The notes under the pieces are model-generated. The model was given only the letters and a program-made list of their open reading frames with translations, had not been told where the DNA came from and searched no databases. A stretch of 64,000 nucleotides of DNA from NCBI GenBank assembly GCA_025359565.1, contig JANYFY010000021.1, positions 1-64,000 of the forward strand. Direction: 5' to 3'. The position numbers and the translations under genes are program-made. This DNA is from Gammaproteobacteria bacterium. GTDB lineage: Bacteria > Pseudomonadota > Gammaproteobacteria > Steroidobacterales > Steroidobacteraceae. The number at the start of each line of letters is the position of its first letter. The stretch's first letter is position 1. This document shows positions 8,313-16,983 of the stretch, piece by piece.

Positions 8313-9593
8313 TTAGCGCGATTCGCTGAGTCGGGCGTTATCGCGCGCCTCGAGTGCGTAAATGGATTTGCGTAGTAAAACGAGCAATATGAGTCCTGGC
8401 ATGGCACACAAAAATGTCACCACAAAAAAATGCGCCCATCCAATCACCGCAACCAATTGGCCCGCGATCGGCCCCATGAACACGCGCGGCACAGAGGCTA
8501 AGGCCGATAACAGCGCATACTGAGTTGCACTGAAATTGGTACTACACTGACACACAATAAAGGCGACGAAAGCGGCCTGGCCCATCCCACCAATCATCGT
8601 ATCAACACTGGTCGCGAGAACGAGCAACCAAACGTGTTTACCGGCAATCGCCAGCCACATATACATCAAGTTAGAAAATGACTGGCAAACCCCAAAAATA
8701 AGTAACGAACGGAATAAGCCCCAACGCATATAAAAAAGCCCACCAATAGCGGTTCCCAGCATAGTGGATAAAGTCATGTTGAGCTTGCCCGCAATACTGA
8801 GTTGATCCAACGAAAACCCCATCCCCTTAATCATAAATGCGCTGTAAAGAGTTAGCGCAAAAGCATCGCCAATCTTATAAAGCAGCACCAGTAACAAAAA
8901 ACCCCACGCCCCTTTGCGACTCAATAACTCTTGCAATGGATGCAGTACTGCATCAGTGAGGGTTTTCGGCTGCGCACCCGAAGCCATCGGTTCCGGAGCT
9001 CGCAAGGTGGCGAAGATCATCGCCACCATGATTGCGCTGACTAAAAAATAGGCGAATCGCCAACCAACGTGCGCCGCCATCAATACGATTACCGTTCCTG
9101 CGAACATCGCCGCAGTTCGATAACCAAAAGCGGTAGCTGCCGCTGCGAGAGCTCGCTCAGAGGGTGGGATCACGTCCACACGATAGGCATCAATCACAAT
9201 GTCTTGTGAGGCGGACAAAAAGGCGACCGCTATTGCGGCCAAACCTAACAAATAAGGGGCCTTGGTCGGCGAATTCAGCCCCATGACGGCAATGCCCACG
9301 GCAAGCGCCAATTGATACAGTAAGATCCAACCGCGTCGGCGACCCAATAGGGGCGGAAGGTAGCGATCTAAGAGCGGAGCCCATAAGAACTTCAGTACGT
9401 AGGGGACACCCACTAACCCAAATAAGCCGATAGTCTTAATATCGACCCCAGCATGTGCCATCCACGCCTGCAACGTCGAGCCGGTCAAATTAAGGGGTAG
9501 CCCCGAGGAAAAGCCCAGAAGCAATATGGCCGTCATACGTTTATCGCCAAGCGCTTGACGTAGCTTCAGGCGGGGCTGCTGCGGGGTGGGCAT
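8313..9593 (-). CDS. AmpG-like MFS permease (muropeptide uptake)
   Basis: A 426-residue major facilitator with about 12 hydrophobic segments. The start (LLLGFSSGLPLNLTGSTLQAWM), the DRYLPP loop after TM2 and the DIVIDAYRVDV segment are typical of AmpG, which imports GlcNAc-1,6-anhydroMurNAc peptides for cell-wall recycling and, in some species, signals beta-lactamase induction. It is divergent from pyrE. No amp regulator or amidase gene lies nearby, so the AmpG assignment rests on the protein alone. Confidence 0.85.
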   Translation of the reverse strand: MPTPQQPRLKLRQALGDKRMTAILLLGFSSGLPLNLTGSTLQAWMAHAGVDIKTIGLFGLVGVPYVLKFLWAPLLDRYLPPLLGRRRGWILLYQLALAVGIAVMGLNSPTKAPYLLGLAAIAVAFLSASQDIVIDAYRVDVIPPSERALAAAATAFGYRTAAMFAGTVIVLMAAHVGWRFAYFLVSAIMVAMIFATLRAPEPMASGAQPKTLTDAVLHPLQELLSRKGAWGFLLLVLLYKIGDAFALTLYSAFMIKGMGFSLDQLSIAGKLNMTLSTMLGTAIGGLFYMRWGLFRSLLIFGVCQSFSNLMYMWLAIAGKHVWLLVLATSVDTMIGGMGQAAFVAFIVCQCSTNFSATQYALLSALASVPRVFMGPIAGQLVAVIGWAHFFVVTFLCAMPGLILLVLLRKSIYALEARDNARLSESR

Positions 9594-9644
9594 CTCACAT
9601 TATAATACCAGCCCCACTATCGGCTAGCGTATCGATTGCTTTTT

Positions 9645-10295
9645 ATGACCCAAAACTACCAACATGATTTTCTAGATTTGTGTATGCGCTTAGGTGTACT
9701 GCGATTTGGCAATTTCACTTTGAAATCGGGACGTGAAAGTCCGTATTTCTTTAACGCAGGGCTTTTTAACACCGGCGAGGGGATCGCGGCCGTGGGCCGC
9801 GCCTATGCCGCAGCCTTGGTGGCCTCTCAGCTACCTTTTGACATGCTCTTCGGGCCCGCCTACAAAGGTATACCACTCGCGACCGCCACCGCTACCGCCC
9901 TTGCCGAGCATCATAATCTTAATAAGCCGTTCGCTTTCAATCGCAAGGAAGCTAAGGCTCATGGTGAAGGCGGCACTATTATTGGTAGTCCTTTGAACGG
10001 CAAAGTGCTGATCGTGGATGACGTCATAACGGCAGGAACGGCCATTCGTGAATCTATCGATCTCATCAAAACCGCAGGTGCCACGCCCGTTGGGGTACTG
10101 CTAGCCTTGGATCGTCAGGAACGCGGTACCACCAGCGCACGCTCGGCGGTTCAAGAAGTCAGAGAGCAATTTGGCCTTTCCGTCATTACCATCGTAAGCT
10201 TCAATGATCTCGTGCAGCATATTGCCCTATCGGGGCAAAAGGACCAGCAAGCTCGCCTGCATACTTACCGCGAGCGTTACGGACAGGAAGACTGA
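9645..10295 (+). CDS. pyrE: Orotate phosphoribosyltransferase
   Basis: This enzyme joins orotate and PRPP to give OMP, the fifth step of UMP synthesis. The PRPP-binding motif [14 protein letters not shown] and the [11 protein letters not shown] loop are intact. A longer frame begins three codons earlier with TTG, but the ATG at 9645 ([13 protein letters not shown]) fits the family, giving 216 residues. It lies close to dut and coaBC, a neighbourhood shared with other gammaproteobacteria. Confidence 0.95.
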   Translation: MTQNYQHDFLDLCMRLGVLRFGNFTLKSGRESPYFFNAGLFNTGEGIAAVGRAYAAALVASQLPFDMLFGPAYKGIPLATATATALAEHHNLNKPFAFNRKEAKAHGEGGTIIGSPLNGKVLIVDDVITAGTAIRESIDLIKTAGATPVGVLLALDRQERGTTSARSAVQEVREQFGLSVITIVSFNDLVQHIALSGQKDQQARLHTYRERYGQED

Positions 10296-10366
10296 GAATT
10301 GCGCCCTAGAAAATCTGGGGCTGACGCCTCACAATTGTGGGATTAAGACCAAGGGAGTGTTTAAAA

Positions 10367-11020
10367 ATGGCAGATAGTAGGAGGGCGAGGTTGTTGAAAA
10401 AATCGGTTTGGATCGTTTGTGCCATGCTAATGACCTCCATAGGGCTTGCGGCGAGTCCCAGCTCGTCTAACGGACGTAAATTTTATAAATGGGTCGATAC
10501 ACAGGGGCTTACGCATTACGGTGATCACATCCCACCCGAGTATGTATCTCAGGAACAACATGTCATTAATTCGCAAGGTATAGAAGTTGATCGCCTCGAA
10601 GCACAAAAAACTCCAGAGCAGATCGCCACGGAAGATCAAAAAAAACAAGCCATGACCGATCGCCAAAGCCGAGACCGGAACTTATTGAACACCTACGCAT
10701 CCGTTCAGGAAATCGAAAGGCTGCGCGACCAACGAATGGCGCTATTAGCAGATCAAATTAAAGTAACCGGTCAATTTCTCGAAGTCCTGAACACGCGACT
10801 CAAAAAGCTGCGCGTCGCGAGCATGGCCTTCAAGCCTTATAGTACAAACCCTAAAGCGCCTCCCATGTCAGATCAAATGACGGACGATTTGGTGCATCTG
10901 GGTAATGATATTCACACGCAAGAACAAAATCAGCGCGAGAAACTCAAAGAAGATGCCACTATGCGCAAGCAATTTCAGAGCGATATCGATCGCTTCAAGG
11001 AACTAAAGGCCCCGCATTGA
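10367..11020 (+). CDS. Secreted DUF4124-domain protein
   Basis: A 217-residue protein with a basic N-terminus and a hydrophobic signal segment (about residues 12-31), then the short DUF4124 motif FYKWVDTQGLTHYGDHIPP. The rest is charged and helical, probably coiled coil (about residues 75-215). DUF4124 proteins are common periplasmic proteins of unknown function in gamma- and betaproteobacteria. The ATG at 10367 sits before the signal; an upstream in-frame ATG at 10337 would only add ten residues. Its stop overlaps the TTG start of coaBC. Confidence 0.8.
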   Translation: MADSRRARLLKKSVWIVCAMLMTSIGLAASPSSSNGRKFYKWVDTQGLTHYGDHIPPEYVSQEQHVINSQGIEVDRLEAQKTPEQIATEDQKKQAMTDRQSRDRNLLNTYASVQEIERLRDQRMALLADQIKVTGQFLEVLNTRLKKLRVASMAFKPYSTNPKAPPMSDQMTDDLVHLGNDIHTQEQNQREKLKEDATMRKQFQSDIDRFKELKAPH

Positions 11021-12237
11021 CACCCCGGACACGCGTTTTATTGGGTGTAACGGGCGGCATTGCCGCCTATAAAAGTCCTGACCTGGTGCGGCGGCTAATT
11101 GAATACGGTGCTGAAGTCCAGGTCGTAATGACCGCGGCTGCCCAAAAATTTGTCACGCCGCTGACCTTGCAAGCAGTATCAGGCCGCGCGGTTCGTTATG
11201 AACTATGGGATAGCAGCGCCGAAGCGGCCATGGGTCACATTGACCTTGCGCGTTGGGCGCAAATAATTTTAATCGCTCCGGCCAGCGCCGATTTTATTGC
11301 GCGCATGGCAGGCGGTCGAGCCGATGACCTGTTGGCAACTCTATGTCTTGCTACCGAAGCACCGATTACGCTAGCGCCGGCTATGAATCGTCTCATGTGG
11401 GCCAATTCGGCCACTCAGGCCAACATTGCCATACTCGTGAAACGCGGCGTGCGTGTGCTCGGACCCGCTGTGGGGATGCAAGCCTGTGGCGAAGTGGGAG
11501 AAGGCCGCATGTGGGAACCTGCAAATTTAGCGCAGAATATAATGGAATCCAGTACTAATGCCGGCCTGCTCGCAGGCCTTAAGGTATTAATCACAGCGGG
11601 TCCCACTCGCGAACGCATTGATCCAGTGCGATATCTCTCCAATCGCAGCTCTGGGAAAATGGGATTCGCAGTCGCCGCCGCCGCCCGCGAGGCCGGCGCC
11701 CATGTGACTTTAATTGCGGGTCCCGTTCAATTACCGACGCCGGCGTCGATCACTCGTATTGACGTCGAAAGCGCACGTGACATGTATGCCGCGGTTCATC
11801 GACATGTGGCGGTTGCCGACCTGTTCATCGCTGCGGCAGCTGTGGCTGATTTTCAACCGGTGACGGTTGCCAGCACCAAAATCAAGAAACAAGGCATCGC
11901 CATTAAACTCGACCTTGAGCCCGCGCCCGATATCGTCAAATCAGTAGCGGAGAAGGCTACACGCCCCTTCGTCGTCGGCTTTGCCGCTGAAACTAATGAT
12001 GTAGAGGAAAATGCACGTGGCAAACTTAAACGTAAAAAACTCGACATGATTGCGGCCAACCACGTGGGCGACGGCATCGCTTTCGACTGTGACGATAATG
12101 CGCTTACCGTGCTATGGGCCGGCGGCAAAGCCGAGGTGCCTCGCGGACCGAAGATTGAAGTGGCGCGCGAACTGATTGCGCTGATTGCAAAACGGTTACC
12201 GCCTGCCGCCACCAAACGCCGCCCCCCTCGACCATGA
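11017..12237 (+). CDS. coaBC: Phosphopantothenoylcysteine synthase/decarboxylase
   Basis: A bifunctional coenzyme A biosynthesis enzyme of 406 residues. The N-terminal CoaC flavoprotein domain shows [11 protein letters not shown], the catalytic His in [23 protein letters not shown] and the reactive Cys in [12 protein letters not shown]. The C-terminal CoaB synthetase shows [18 protein letters not shown] and SSGKMGFA. The start is TTG at 11017 in the overlap TTGA with the gene upstream; no ATG or GTG lies in a sensible place. Its stop overlaps the dut start (ATGA). Confidence 0.96.
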   Translation: MTPRTRVLLGVTGGIAAYKSPDLVRRLIEYGAEVQVVMTAAAQKFVTPLTLQAVSGRAVRYELWDSSAEAAMGHIDLARWAQIILIAPASADFIARMAGGRADDLLATLCLATEAPITLAPAMNRLMWANSATQANIAILVKRGVRVLGPAVGMQACGEVGEGRMWEPANLAQNIMESSTNAGLLAGLKVLITAGPTRERIDPVRYLSNRSSGKMGFAVAAAAREAGAHVTLIAGPVQLPTPASITRIDVESARDMYAAVHRHVAVADLFIAAAAVADFQPVTVASTKIKKQGIAIKLDLEPAPDIVKSVAEKATRPFVVGFAAETNDVEENARGKLKRKKLDMIAANHVGDGIAFDCDDNALTVLWAGGKAEVPRGPKIEVARELIALIAKRLPPAATKRRPPRP

Positions 12238-12692
12238 AACCTAAAGTCAAACTACGCCTATTAGATCCACGTATTGGTAAGGAATTTCCATTACCCCAGC
12301 ACGCCACGGCGGGTTCTGCCGGTATGGATCTACGCGCGTGTATCGATGCCCCGCTGGTACTTGAGCCCGGTCGCACCGAACTCATCGCCACCGGTTTCTC
12401 TGTGTTTATTGAAGATGCTACCCTAGCGGCCCTATTGCTGCCGCGCTCAGGTCTAGGGCATAAGAATGGCATTGTGCTCGGAAATTTGGTGGGGTTAATT
12501 GACTCGGATTACCAAGGGCCCTTGATGGTGTCTTGTTGGAACAGAAGTAGCGTAGCTTTTACGATTAATCCGGGTGATCGTATCGCCCAAATGGTGATAA
12601 TTCCGATAGTGCACGTGGAGTTTGAAGTGGTCGAAGATTTTACTGCCACAAAACGCAAGCTTGGTGGGTTCGGTAGCTCCGGTCAAATCTAG
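12234..12692 (+). CDS. dut: dUTP diphosphatase
   Basis: A 152-residue trimeric dUTPase that converts dUTP to dUMP, keeping uracil out of DNA and feeding thymidylate synthesis. All five motifs are visible: [43 protein letters not shown] and the C-terminal GGFGSSG that closes over the active site. It is translationally coupled to coaBC through a 4-bp overlap. Confidence 0.97.
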   Translation: MKPKVKLRLLDPRIGKEFPLPQHATAGSAGMDLRACIDAPLVLEPGRTELIATGFSVFIEDATLAALLLPRSGLGHKNGIVLGNLVGLIDSDYQGPLMVSCWNRSSVAFTINPGDRIAQMVIIPIVHVEFEVVEDFTATKRKLGGFGSSGQI

Positions 12693-12750
12693 ACCTTTAC
12701 CATCAAAATGCGGCTTGGACTCGCACGCCAACCAGTTCATGCTCACGAGA

Positions 12751-13425
12751 ATGGCAATTAAGGATTGGCCCATCGATGAACGCCCACGCGAGAAATTACT
12801 TGATAAGGGCGCTGCAGCTTTATCGGACGCCGAACTTTTAGCAATTCTACTGAAGACCGGCATCCCCGGCCAATCCGCCCTCGATTTGAGCCGCGCATTA
12901 CTGAAAGATTTTCGCTCGCTACGCAAACTACTGGCGGCTGATCGACTCCAATTCTGTGCTCGGAAAGGCTTAGGTCCCGCGCGCTTTGCCGAATTGCAAG
13001 CCGCCGTGGAAATCTCTCGCCGCCAGCTCTGCGAATCCATGCGCGCAGGCCCACTCCTCGCAAGCCCTAAAGCTACTAATGCCTACCTCACGGCACGATT
13101 ACGTGATTTAGAACACGAGGTATTTTGTTGCCTTTATTTAGACAAGCGCCATCGGTTGATACAATTCGAAGAACTATTTCGCGGCACTATCGATGGAGCC
13201 AGTGTGCACCCGCGCGAGATCGTCAAGCAAGCGTTGCAACGCAATGCCGCCGCTGTCATCGTAGCGCACAATCATCCTTCCGGAATTGCCGAACCCAGCC
13301 AAGCAGATGAACTGATTACACAGCGGATCAAGGAGGCTCTGGCATTGGTGGACATCCGATTGCTCGACCACATCATTGTAGGTGATGGCCACAGCGTATC
13401 ACTCGCCGAGCGCGGCTGCGTTTGA
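12751..13425 (+). CDS. radC: RadC / JAB-domain protein
   Basis: A 224-residue protein with an N-terminal helix-hairpin-helix-like region ([13 protein letters not shown] to about residue 95) and a C-terminal JAB/MPN domain with the metal-binding motif [16 protein letters not shown] and DHIIVG. RadC's classical repair role is disputed and its function is uncertain. The ATG at 12751 gives the usual [16 protein letters not shown] start; one at 12739 is also possible, and longer frames overlap dut. The order radC-rpmB-rpmG-mutM is the same as in Escherichia coli. Confidence 0.93.
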   Translation: MAIKDWPIDERPREKLLDKGAAALSDAELLAILLKTGIPGQSALDLSRALLKDFRSLRKLLAADRLQFCARKGLGPARFAELQAAVEISRRQLCESMRAGPLLASPKATNAYLTARLRDLEHEVFCCLYLDKRHRLIQFEELFRGTIDGASVHPREIVKQALQRNAAAVIVAHNHPSGIAEPSQADELITQRIKEALALVDIRLLDHIIVGDGHSVSLAERGCV

Positions 13426-13502
13426 GGCTCGCTCACAGAATCGCCCGACCCGTTTATCCTACCGGTTAAGTATATGATTTATAAGATATTTACGCTTGTC
13501 TA

Positions 13503-13531
13503 TTGCTCCGCGCCGCGCCGCCTGGTATAAA
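13503..13531 (+). promoter_or_regulatory. Predicted sigma-70 promoter of rpmB-rpmG-mutM
   Basis: TTGCTC (13503-13508), a 17-base spacer and TATAAA (13526-13531), with an upstream TG that makes an extended -10. It is followed by the GC-rich discriminator GCGCGG, as expected for a stringently controlled ribosomal-protein promoter. The rpmB ATG is about 40 bases further on. Confidence 0.65.
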
Positions 13532-13570
13532 GCGCGGCTGTTATTAAAGTTCAATCTCAAGGGTTTATCC

Positions 13571-13807
13571 ATGTCGCGAGTCTGCCAAGTCACCGGTAAG
13601 GGTCCAATATCGGGAAATACGGTTTCCCACGCTAATAATCGCAAGCGACGGCGGTTTTTGCCGAATTTACATACCCATAAGTTTTGGGTTGAATCCGAAA
13701 GGCGTTTTATCAGTCTTCGCGTCTCTACCCGAGGATTGCGCACTATTGAAAAGCGCGGTGTCGATGCGGTCATCGCCGACATGCGCGTTCAAGGCATGAA
13801 GATCTAA
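13571..13807 (+). CDS. rpmB: 50S ribosomal protein L28
   Basis: A 78-residue basic ribosomal protein: [27 protein letters not shown] and the C-terminal [15 protein letters not shown] are diagnostic. The ATG at 13571 starts the family-standard sequence; the open frame upstream of it runs through the promoter and is not translated. It is followed 10 bp later by rpmG. Confidence 0.98.
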   Translation: MSRVCQVTGKGPISGNTVSHANNRKRRRFLPNLHTHKFWVESERRFISLRVSTRGLRTIEKRGVDAVIADMRVQGMKI

Positions 13808-13817
13808 GAGAAATACT

Positions 13818-13973
13818 ATGCGTGACAAAATCAAACTCGTGTCTTCCGCTGGTACTGGTCATTATTACACCACTACCAAGAACAAGCGTCTGCATCCCGA
13901 TAAGATGGAGACCAGCAAATTCGATCCCGTGGTTCGTAAACACGTTCCTTACAAAGAATCCAAGATCAAATAG
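13818..13973 (+). CDS. rpmG: 50S ribosomal protein L33
   Basis: A short 51-residue gene. The translation begins [19 protein letters not shown], continues with [17 protein letters not shown] and ends [10 protein letters not shown]. This is the cysteine-free form of L33, independent of zinc. It sits between rpmB and mutM as in E. coli. Its TAG stop is in the same frame as mutM, whose start codon lies only six bases further on. Confidence 0.98.
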   Translation: MRDKIKLVSSAGTGHYYTTTKNKRLHPDKMETSKFDPVVRKHVPYKESKIK

Positions 13974-13979
13974 GTTTCT

Positions 13980-14795
13980 CTGCCCGAACTCCCTGAAGTC
14001 GAAACCACCCGACGCGGTATCGCGCCGGTGTTGCAGAACCACCGCGTCGTTGAACTCATTGTTCGCGAACGTCGCTTGCGCTGGCCAATTCCTGATCACT
14101 TAGAGTCGACTTTGCGCGATCAAATCGTACGCAAAGTCACTCGACGAGCTAAGTATCTCCTGTTGCGCTTTGACCATGGCACCTTAATCGTGCATCTCGG
14201 TATGTCAGGCTCTCTAAGAATTCTGCCACCCGACACAGTACCCAAAATCCACGACCATTGGGAGCTACGCTTAGACACCAAAAAAATATTGCGCTACCAC
14301 GATCCACGCCGCTTTGGCAGCGCGTTATGGACTACCGGTGACCCACACGCTCATCCATTATTAATCAAGCTCGCCCCCGAGCCCTTAAGTCAAGCGTTTG
14401 ACGCCCAGTATCTTCATCGCACCACGCGCAAGCGCAATATCACAATTAAGCAACTCATCATGAACTCACACCACGTCGTCGGTGTGGGCAATATTTATGC
14501 AAGTGAATCCTTATTTCGCGCCAAAATCGCACCTCGACGTATCGCCAAGCGCATTACTCGTGCGCAAGCGCTAATACTCACCGCGACCATCAAAGCAGTG
14601 CTCGCCGAAGCAATCAAAATTGGGGGGACGACTTTACGCGACTATGTCAATGCCGAGGGAATACCCGGCTATTTCAGCCAAAAACTCTTCGTCTATGATC
14701 GTGCCGACCAAGCCTGCCGAGTTTGCCGGACGCCGATCAAACAATTTGTACAAGGACAGCGCTCAACCTATTGGTGTCCCACCTGCCAGAAATGA
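13980..14795 (+). CDS. mutM: Formamidopyrimidine-DNA glycosylase, apparent CTG start
   Basis: A bifunctional base-excision enzyme for 8-oxoguanine. The mature protein must begin PELPEVET, because the N-terminal proline is the catalytic nucleophile. Here that proline codon is preceded directly by CTG (13980-13982). The frame upstream holds only GTT and TCT before the rpmG TAG, so no ATG, GTG or TTG is available. An AGG at 13972-13974 is correctly spaced as a ribosome site. Other features are the catalytic Glu3, the RRAKYLLLRF lysine, the H2TH region with NIYASE and the zinc finger CRVC...CPTC at the C-terminus. The length is 271 residues, normal for the family. Confidence 0.95.
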   Translation: MPELPEVETTRRGIAPVLQNHRVVELIVRERRLRWPIPDHLESTLRDQIVRKVTRRAKYLLLRFDHGTLIVHLGMSGSLRILPPDTVPKIHDHWELRLDTKKILRYHDPRRFGSALWTTGDPHAHPLLIKLAPEPLSQAFDAQYLHRTTRKRNITIKQLIMNSHHVVGVGNIYASESLFRAKIAPRRIAKRITRAQALILTATIKAVLAEAIKIGGTTLRDYVNAEGIPGYFSQKLFVYDRADQACRVCRTPIKQFVQGQRSTYWCPTCQK

Positions 14796-14849
14796 GCGGC
14801 TTCGTTTTGACGGATTTAAAGCCCGACCGGACGATTATGAGTATCCTCT

Positions 14850-15155
14850 GTGTTTACAGCCGACGCATTTCAATGGCTAGCAGGAGGGTACTATAGCTAT
14901 CTTAAGAGCACCTGGGACCAAACGGCGGTTTCCCCACCCGCGGCCAATGAGGTCTACGGCACCGGGCTTTATCTGCCGGTTACCGCGGCCGATAACCCGC
15001 TCGGAATCATCTATCGGGGCCATGTTCCCTATGAATCGAACAAAACCCCGACGGACATGCGCGAGGCCCTCGACTCGGAGGCGACGACGCAAGCGGCCTG
15101 GAAGGATCTAACGCCGCCCCTGTTGTTGGTCCGGTTGTCCACACCGCCGACCTAG
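14850..15155 (+). CDS. Unrecognised GC-rich ORF or gene fragment
   Basis: This open frame of about 101 codons fills most of the gap between mutM and the convergent ggt gene. I do not recognise the protein. It reads like the middle of a folded protein (NPLGIIYRGHVPYES, AAWKDLTPPLLLV), begins with GTG at 14850 shortly after an in-frame stop at 14838, and has no signal peptide or clear ribosome site. Its third codon positions are richer in G and C than in the neighbouring genes. It may be a truncated, transferred gene or a chance frame. Apart from this frame, 14796-15170 shows nothing I can name. Confidence 0.3.
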   Translation: MFTADAFQWLAGGYYSYLKSTWDQTAVSPPAANEVYGTGLYLPVTAADNPLGIIYRGHVPYESNKTPTDMREALDSEATTQAAWKDLTPPLLLVRLSTPPT

Positions 15156-15170
15156 CGCGAAGAAATGGTT

Positions 15171-16925
15171 TTAGTAGACTAACCCCTCGCCCTCGCCGCG
15201 CGGATCGGACGCCGCCTCCACTTTTCCGCTCGCGAAATCCCAGGTCACTACCTGCATGTTGCCCCATGGCCGTTTCCCTTCGCTCAGTTTCTGACCCTTA
15301 AGCTGCAAAGCCTTGATCTCACCCTCAGTGAACGCACCGCTCTCATAGTCGACTTCATCCGGCAGGTATTGCATGTGGTACCGTGGACTCTTGACGATTT
15401 CAGCCGCACGCATTCCATCCAAATAATTCAGCGTGCCCAAAATCACCATGCTGATGATATAGCTACCGCCCGGTGATCCAATAATCATTAAGCCCCGCGG
15501 CGTCTCAATAAAGGACGGCGTCATACTTGAAAGACTACGCTTATGAGGTCCAATCTCATTCGCCGTCCCACCCACCAGCGCATATTGATTCGGGATACCC
15601 GGCTTAATAGAAAAATCATCCATCGTATTATTGAGCAGCACCCCAGTCTTCGGTACCACATAGCCACCCCCCAACCACAGGTTCACCGAAATCGTTCCCG
15701 CCACTCGATTACCTGCGGCATCCAACACCGAAAAATGCGTGGTCTCGGGTCCCGTGGGCGGAGACTCAATCCCCGGCAACAGATCACTCGGCATCGCCTT
15801 ATCCAAGCGAATACTCGTCCGCTGCCCCGCCGCGTAATCAGGACTCATCAACAACGACACCGGTACTTTAACGAAATCCGGATCGCCTAAATACAGCGCC
15901 CGATCACGATACGCGCGACGCATCGCCTCGATCACCAAATGCTTACGCGTAGCCGAATCCAGATGAGCAAGATCAAATCCCTCCAGAATATGAAGCGTGT
16001 CCAGCAACGCAATACCCCCCGACGCGGGAGGCGCCGACGAGACAATCCGCGCACCCCGGTAATATCCCACCACCGGCGCTCGCTCAATCACTTTGTACGA
16101 AGACAAATCCTGCAAAGTCCAAATTCCGCCGCCCGCTCGCACTCCGTTAACGAGCTTTGTAGCAACGGGGCCGGAGTAGAATCCCTTCGCGCCGCGCAGA
16201 GCGAGCGCTTCCAAAGTCTCAGCCAACTCAGGTTGCTTAATAAGCGCACCAATCTCGGGTACCGCACCCGCAGCAGTTAAAAATATCCTTGCCGAATCCG
16301 GTGAACGCAGTAACAACTCACGTTTGTAACGAATCCCGGATTGCAAGCGCGCGTACATGGGAAAGCCCTCACGCGCCAAGCGAATCGCGGACGCTAAGGA
16401 TTGTTTTAATGGCAACTTACCGTACTTTACGGCCAACGCCTCAAACGCCGCAGGCTCTCCCGGAATGCCCGCCGCCAGCGGACCCACAATCGAGGCGTTA
16501 TCGAGCGGATTGCCCGCCTTATCTAAATACATATCGCGCCTCGCCGCCGCCGGAGCACTCTCCCGCGCATCCAGCATGGTTTCAAAACCATCTATCGCAC
16601 GATGTAATAAATAAAATCCACCTCCGCCCAATCCCGAACTGCTCGGCTCCACAACCGCCAAAACCGCCGACACCGCGACAGCCGCATCAAAGGCATTACC
16701 CCCCTGGCTCAAAATCTCAAGACCGGCCTTGCTCGCTAATGGATGCGCGCTCGCGATCGCCGATTTATGCGGCACGAGATGCGCCATAGGCGCATGTATC
16801 GCTGGGCGTGGAAGGTTCGCAGCCGGTAGCTCGTCAGCAAAACTGGGCAACAAATACGAAAACCCTAAGGCCACCGTCAAGGCAACCGATAGCGCGTCAA
16901 GTCTATTCAAGCTATAGAATTTCAT
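15171..16925 (-). CDS. ggt: Gamma-glutamyltranspeptidase
   Basis: A 584-residue periplasmic enzyme that removes or transfers the gamma-glutamyl group of glutathione and related compounds. It has an N-terminal signal peptide (about residues 1-30). The large-subunit region includes GLGGGGFYLL and the substrate-binding DARESAP. The self-cleavage and catalytic threonine lies in PETTHFSVLDAAGN, where the proenzyme splits. The small subunit shows LNNTMDDFS and GSPGGS. All key residues are present. The gene stands alone and no glutathione gene lies next to it. Confidence 0.95.
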   Translation of the reverse strand: MKFYSLNRLDALSVALTVALGFSYLLPSFADELPAANLPRPAIHAPMAHLVPHKSAIASAHPLASKAGLEILSQGGNAFDAAVAVSAVLAVVEPSSSGLGGGGFYLLHRAIDGFETMLDARESAPAAARRDMYLDKAGNPLDNASIVGPLAAGIPGEPAAFEALAVKYGKLPLKQSLASAIRLAREGFPMYARLQSGIRYKRELLLRSPDSARIFLTAAGAVPEIGALIKQPELAETLEALALRGAKGFYSGPVATKLVNGVRAGGGIWTLQDLSSYKVIERAPVVGYYRGARIVSSAPPASGGIALLDTLHILEGFDLAHLDSATRKHLVIEAMRRAYRDRALYLGDPDFVKVPVSLLMSPDYAAGQRTSIRLDKAMPSDLLPGIESPPTGPETTHFSVLDAAGNRVAGTISVNLWLGGGYVVPKTGVLLNNTMDDFSIKPGIPNQYALVGGTANEIGPHKRSLSSMTPSFIETPRGLMIIGSPGGSYIISMVILGTLNYLDGMRAAEIVKSPRYHMQYLPDEVDYESGAFTEGEIKALQLKGQKLSEGKRPWGNMQVVTWDFASGKVEAASDPRGEGEGLVY

Positions 16926-16983
16926 AGCTTGCGATGCTCAACGATTACCCTGCAGAAAGCAACGTCCGTATCGCCCAGCTCAA

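Noticed and set aside
12495..13040. Minus-strand frame of 181 codons across dut and radC
   Set aside because: It lies antisense to two clear genes and matches no family.
16289..16789. Plus-strand frame of 166 codons within ggt
   Set aside because: Antisense shadow, Pro/Arg-rich with no domain.
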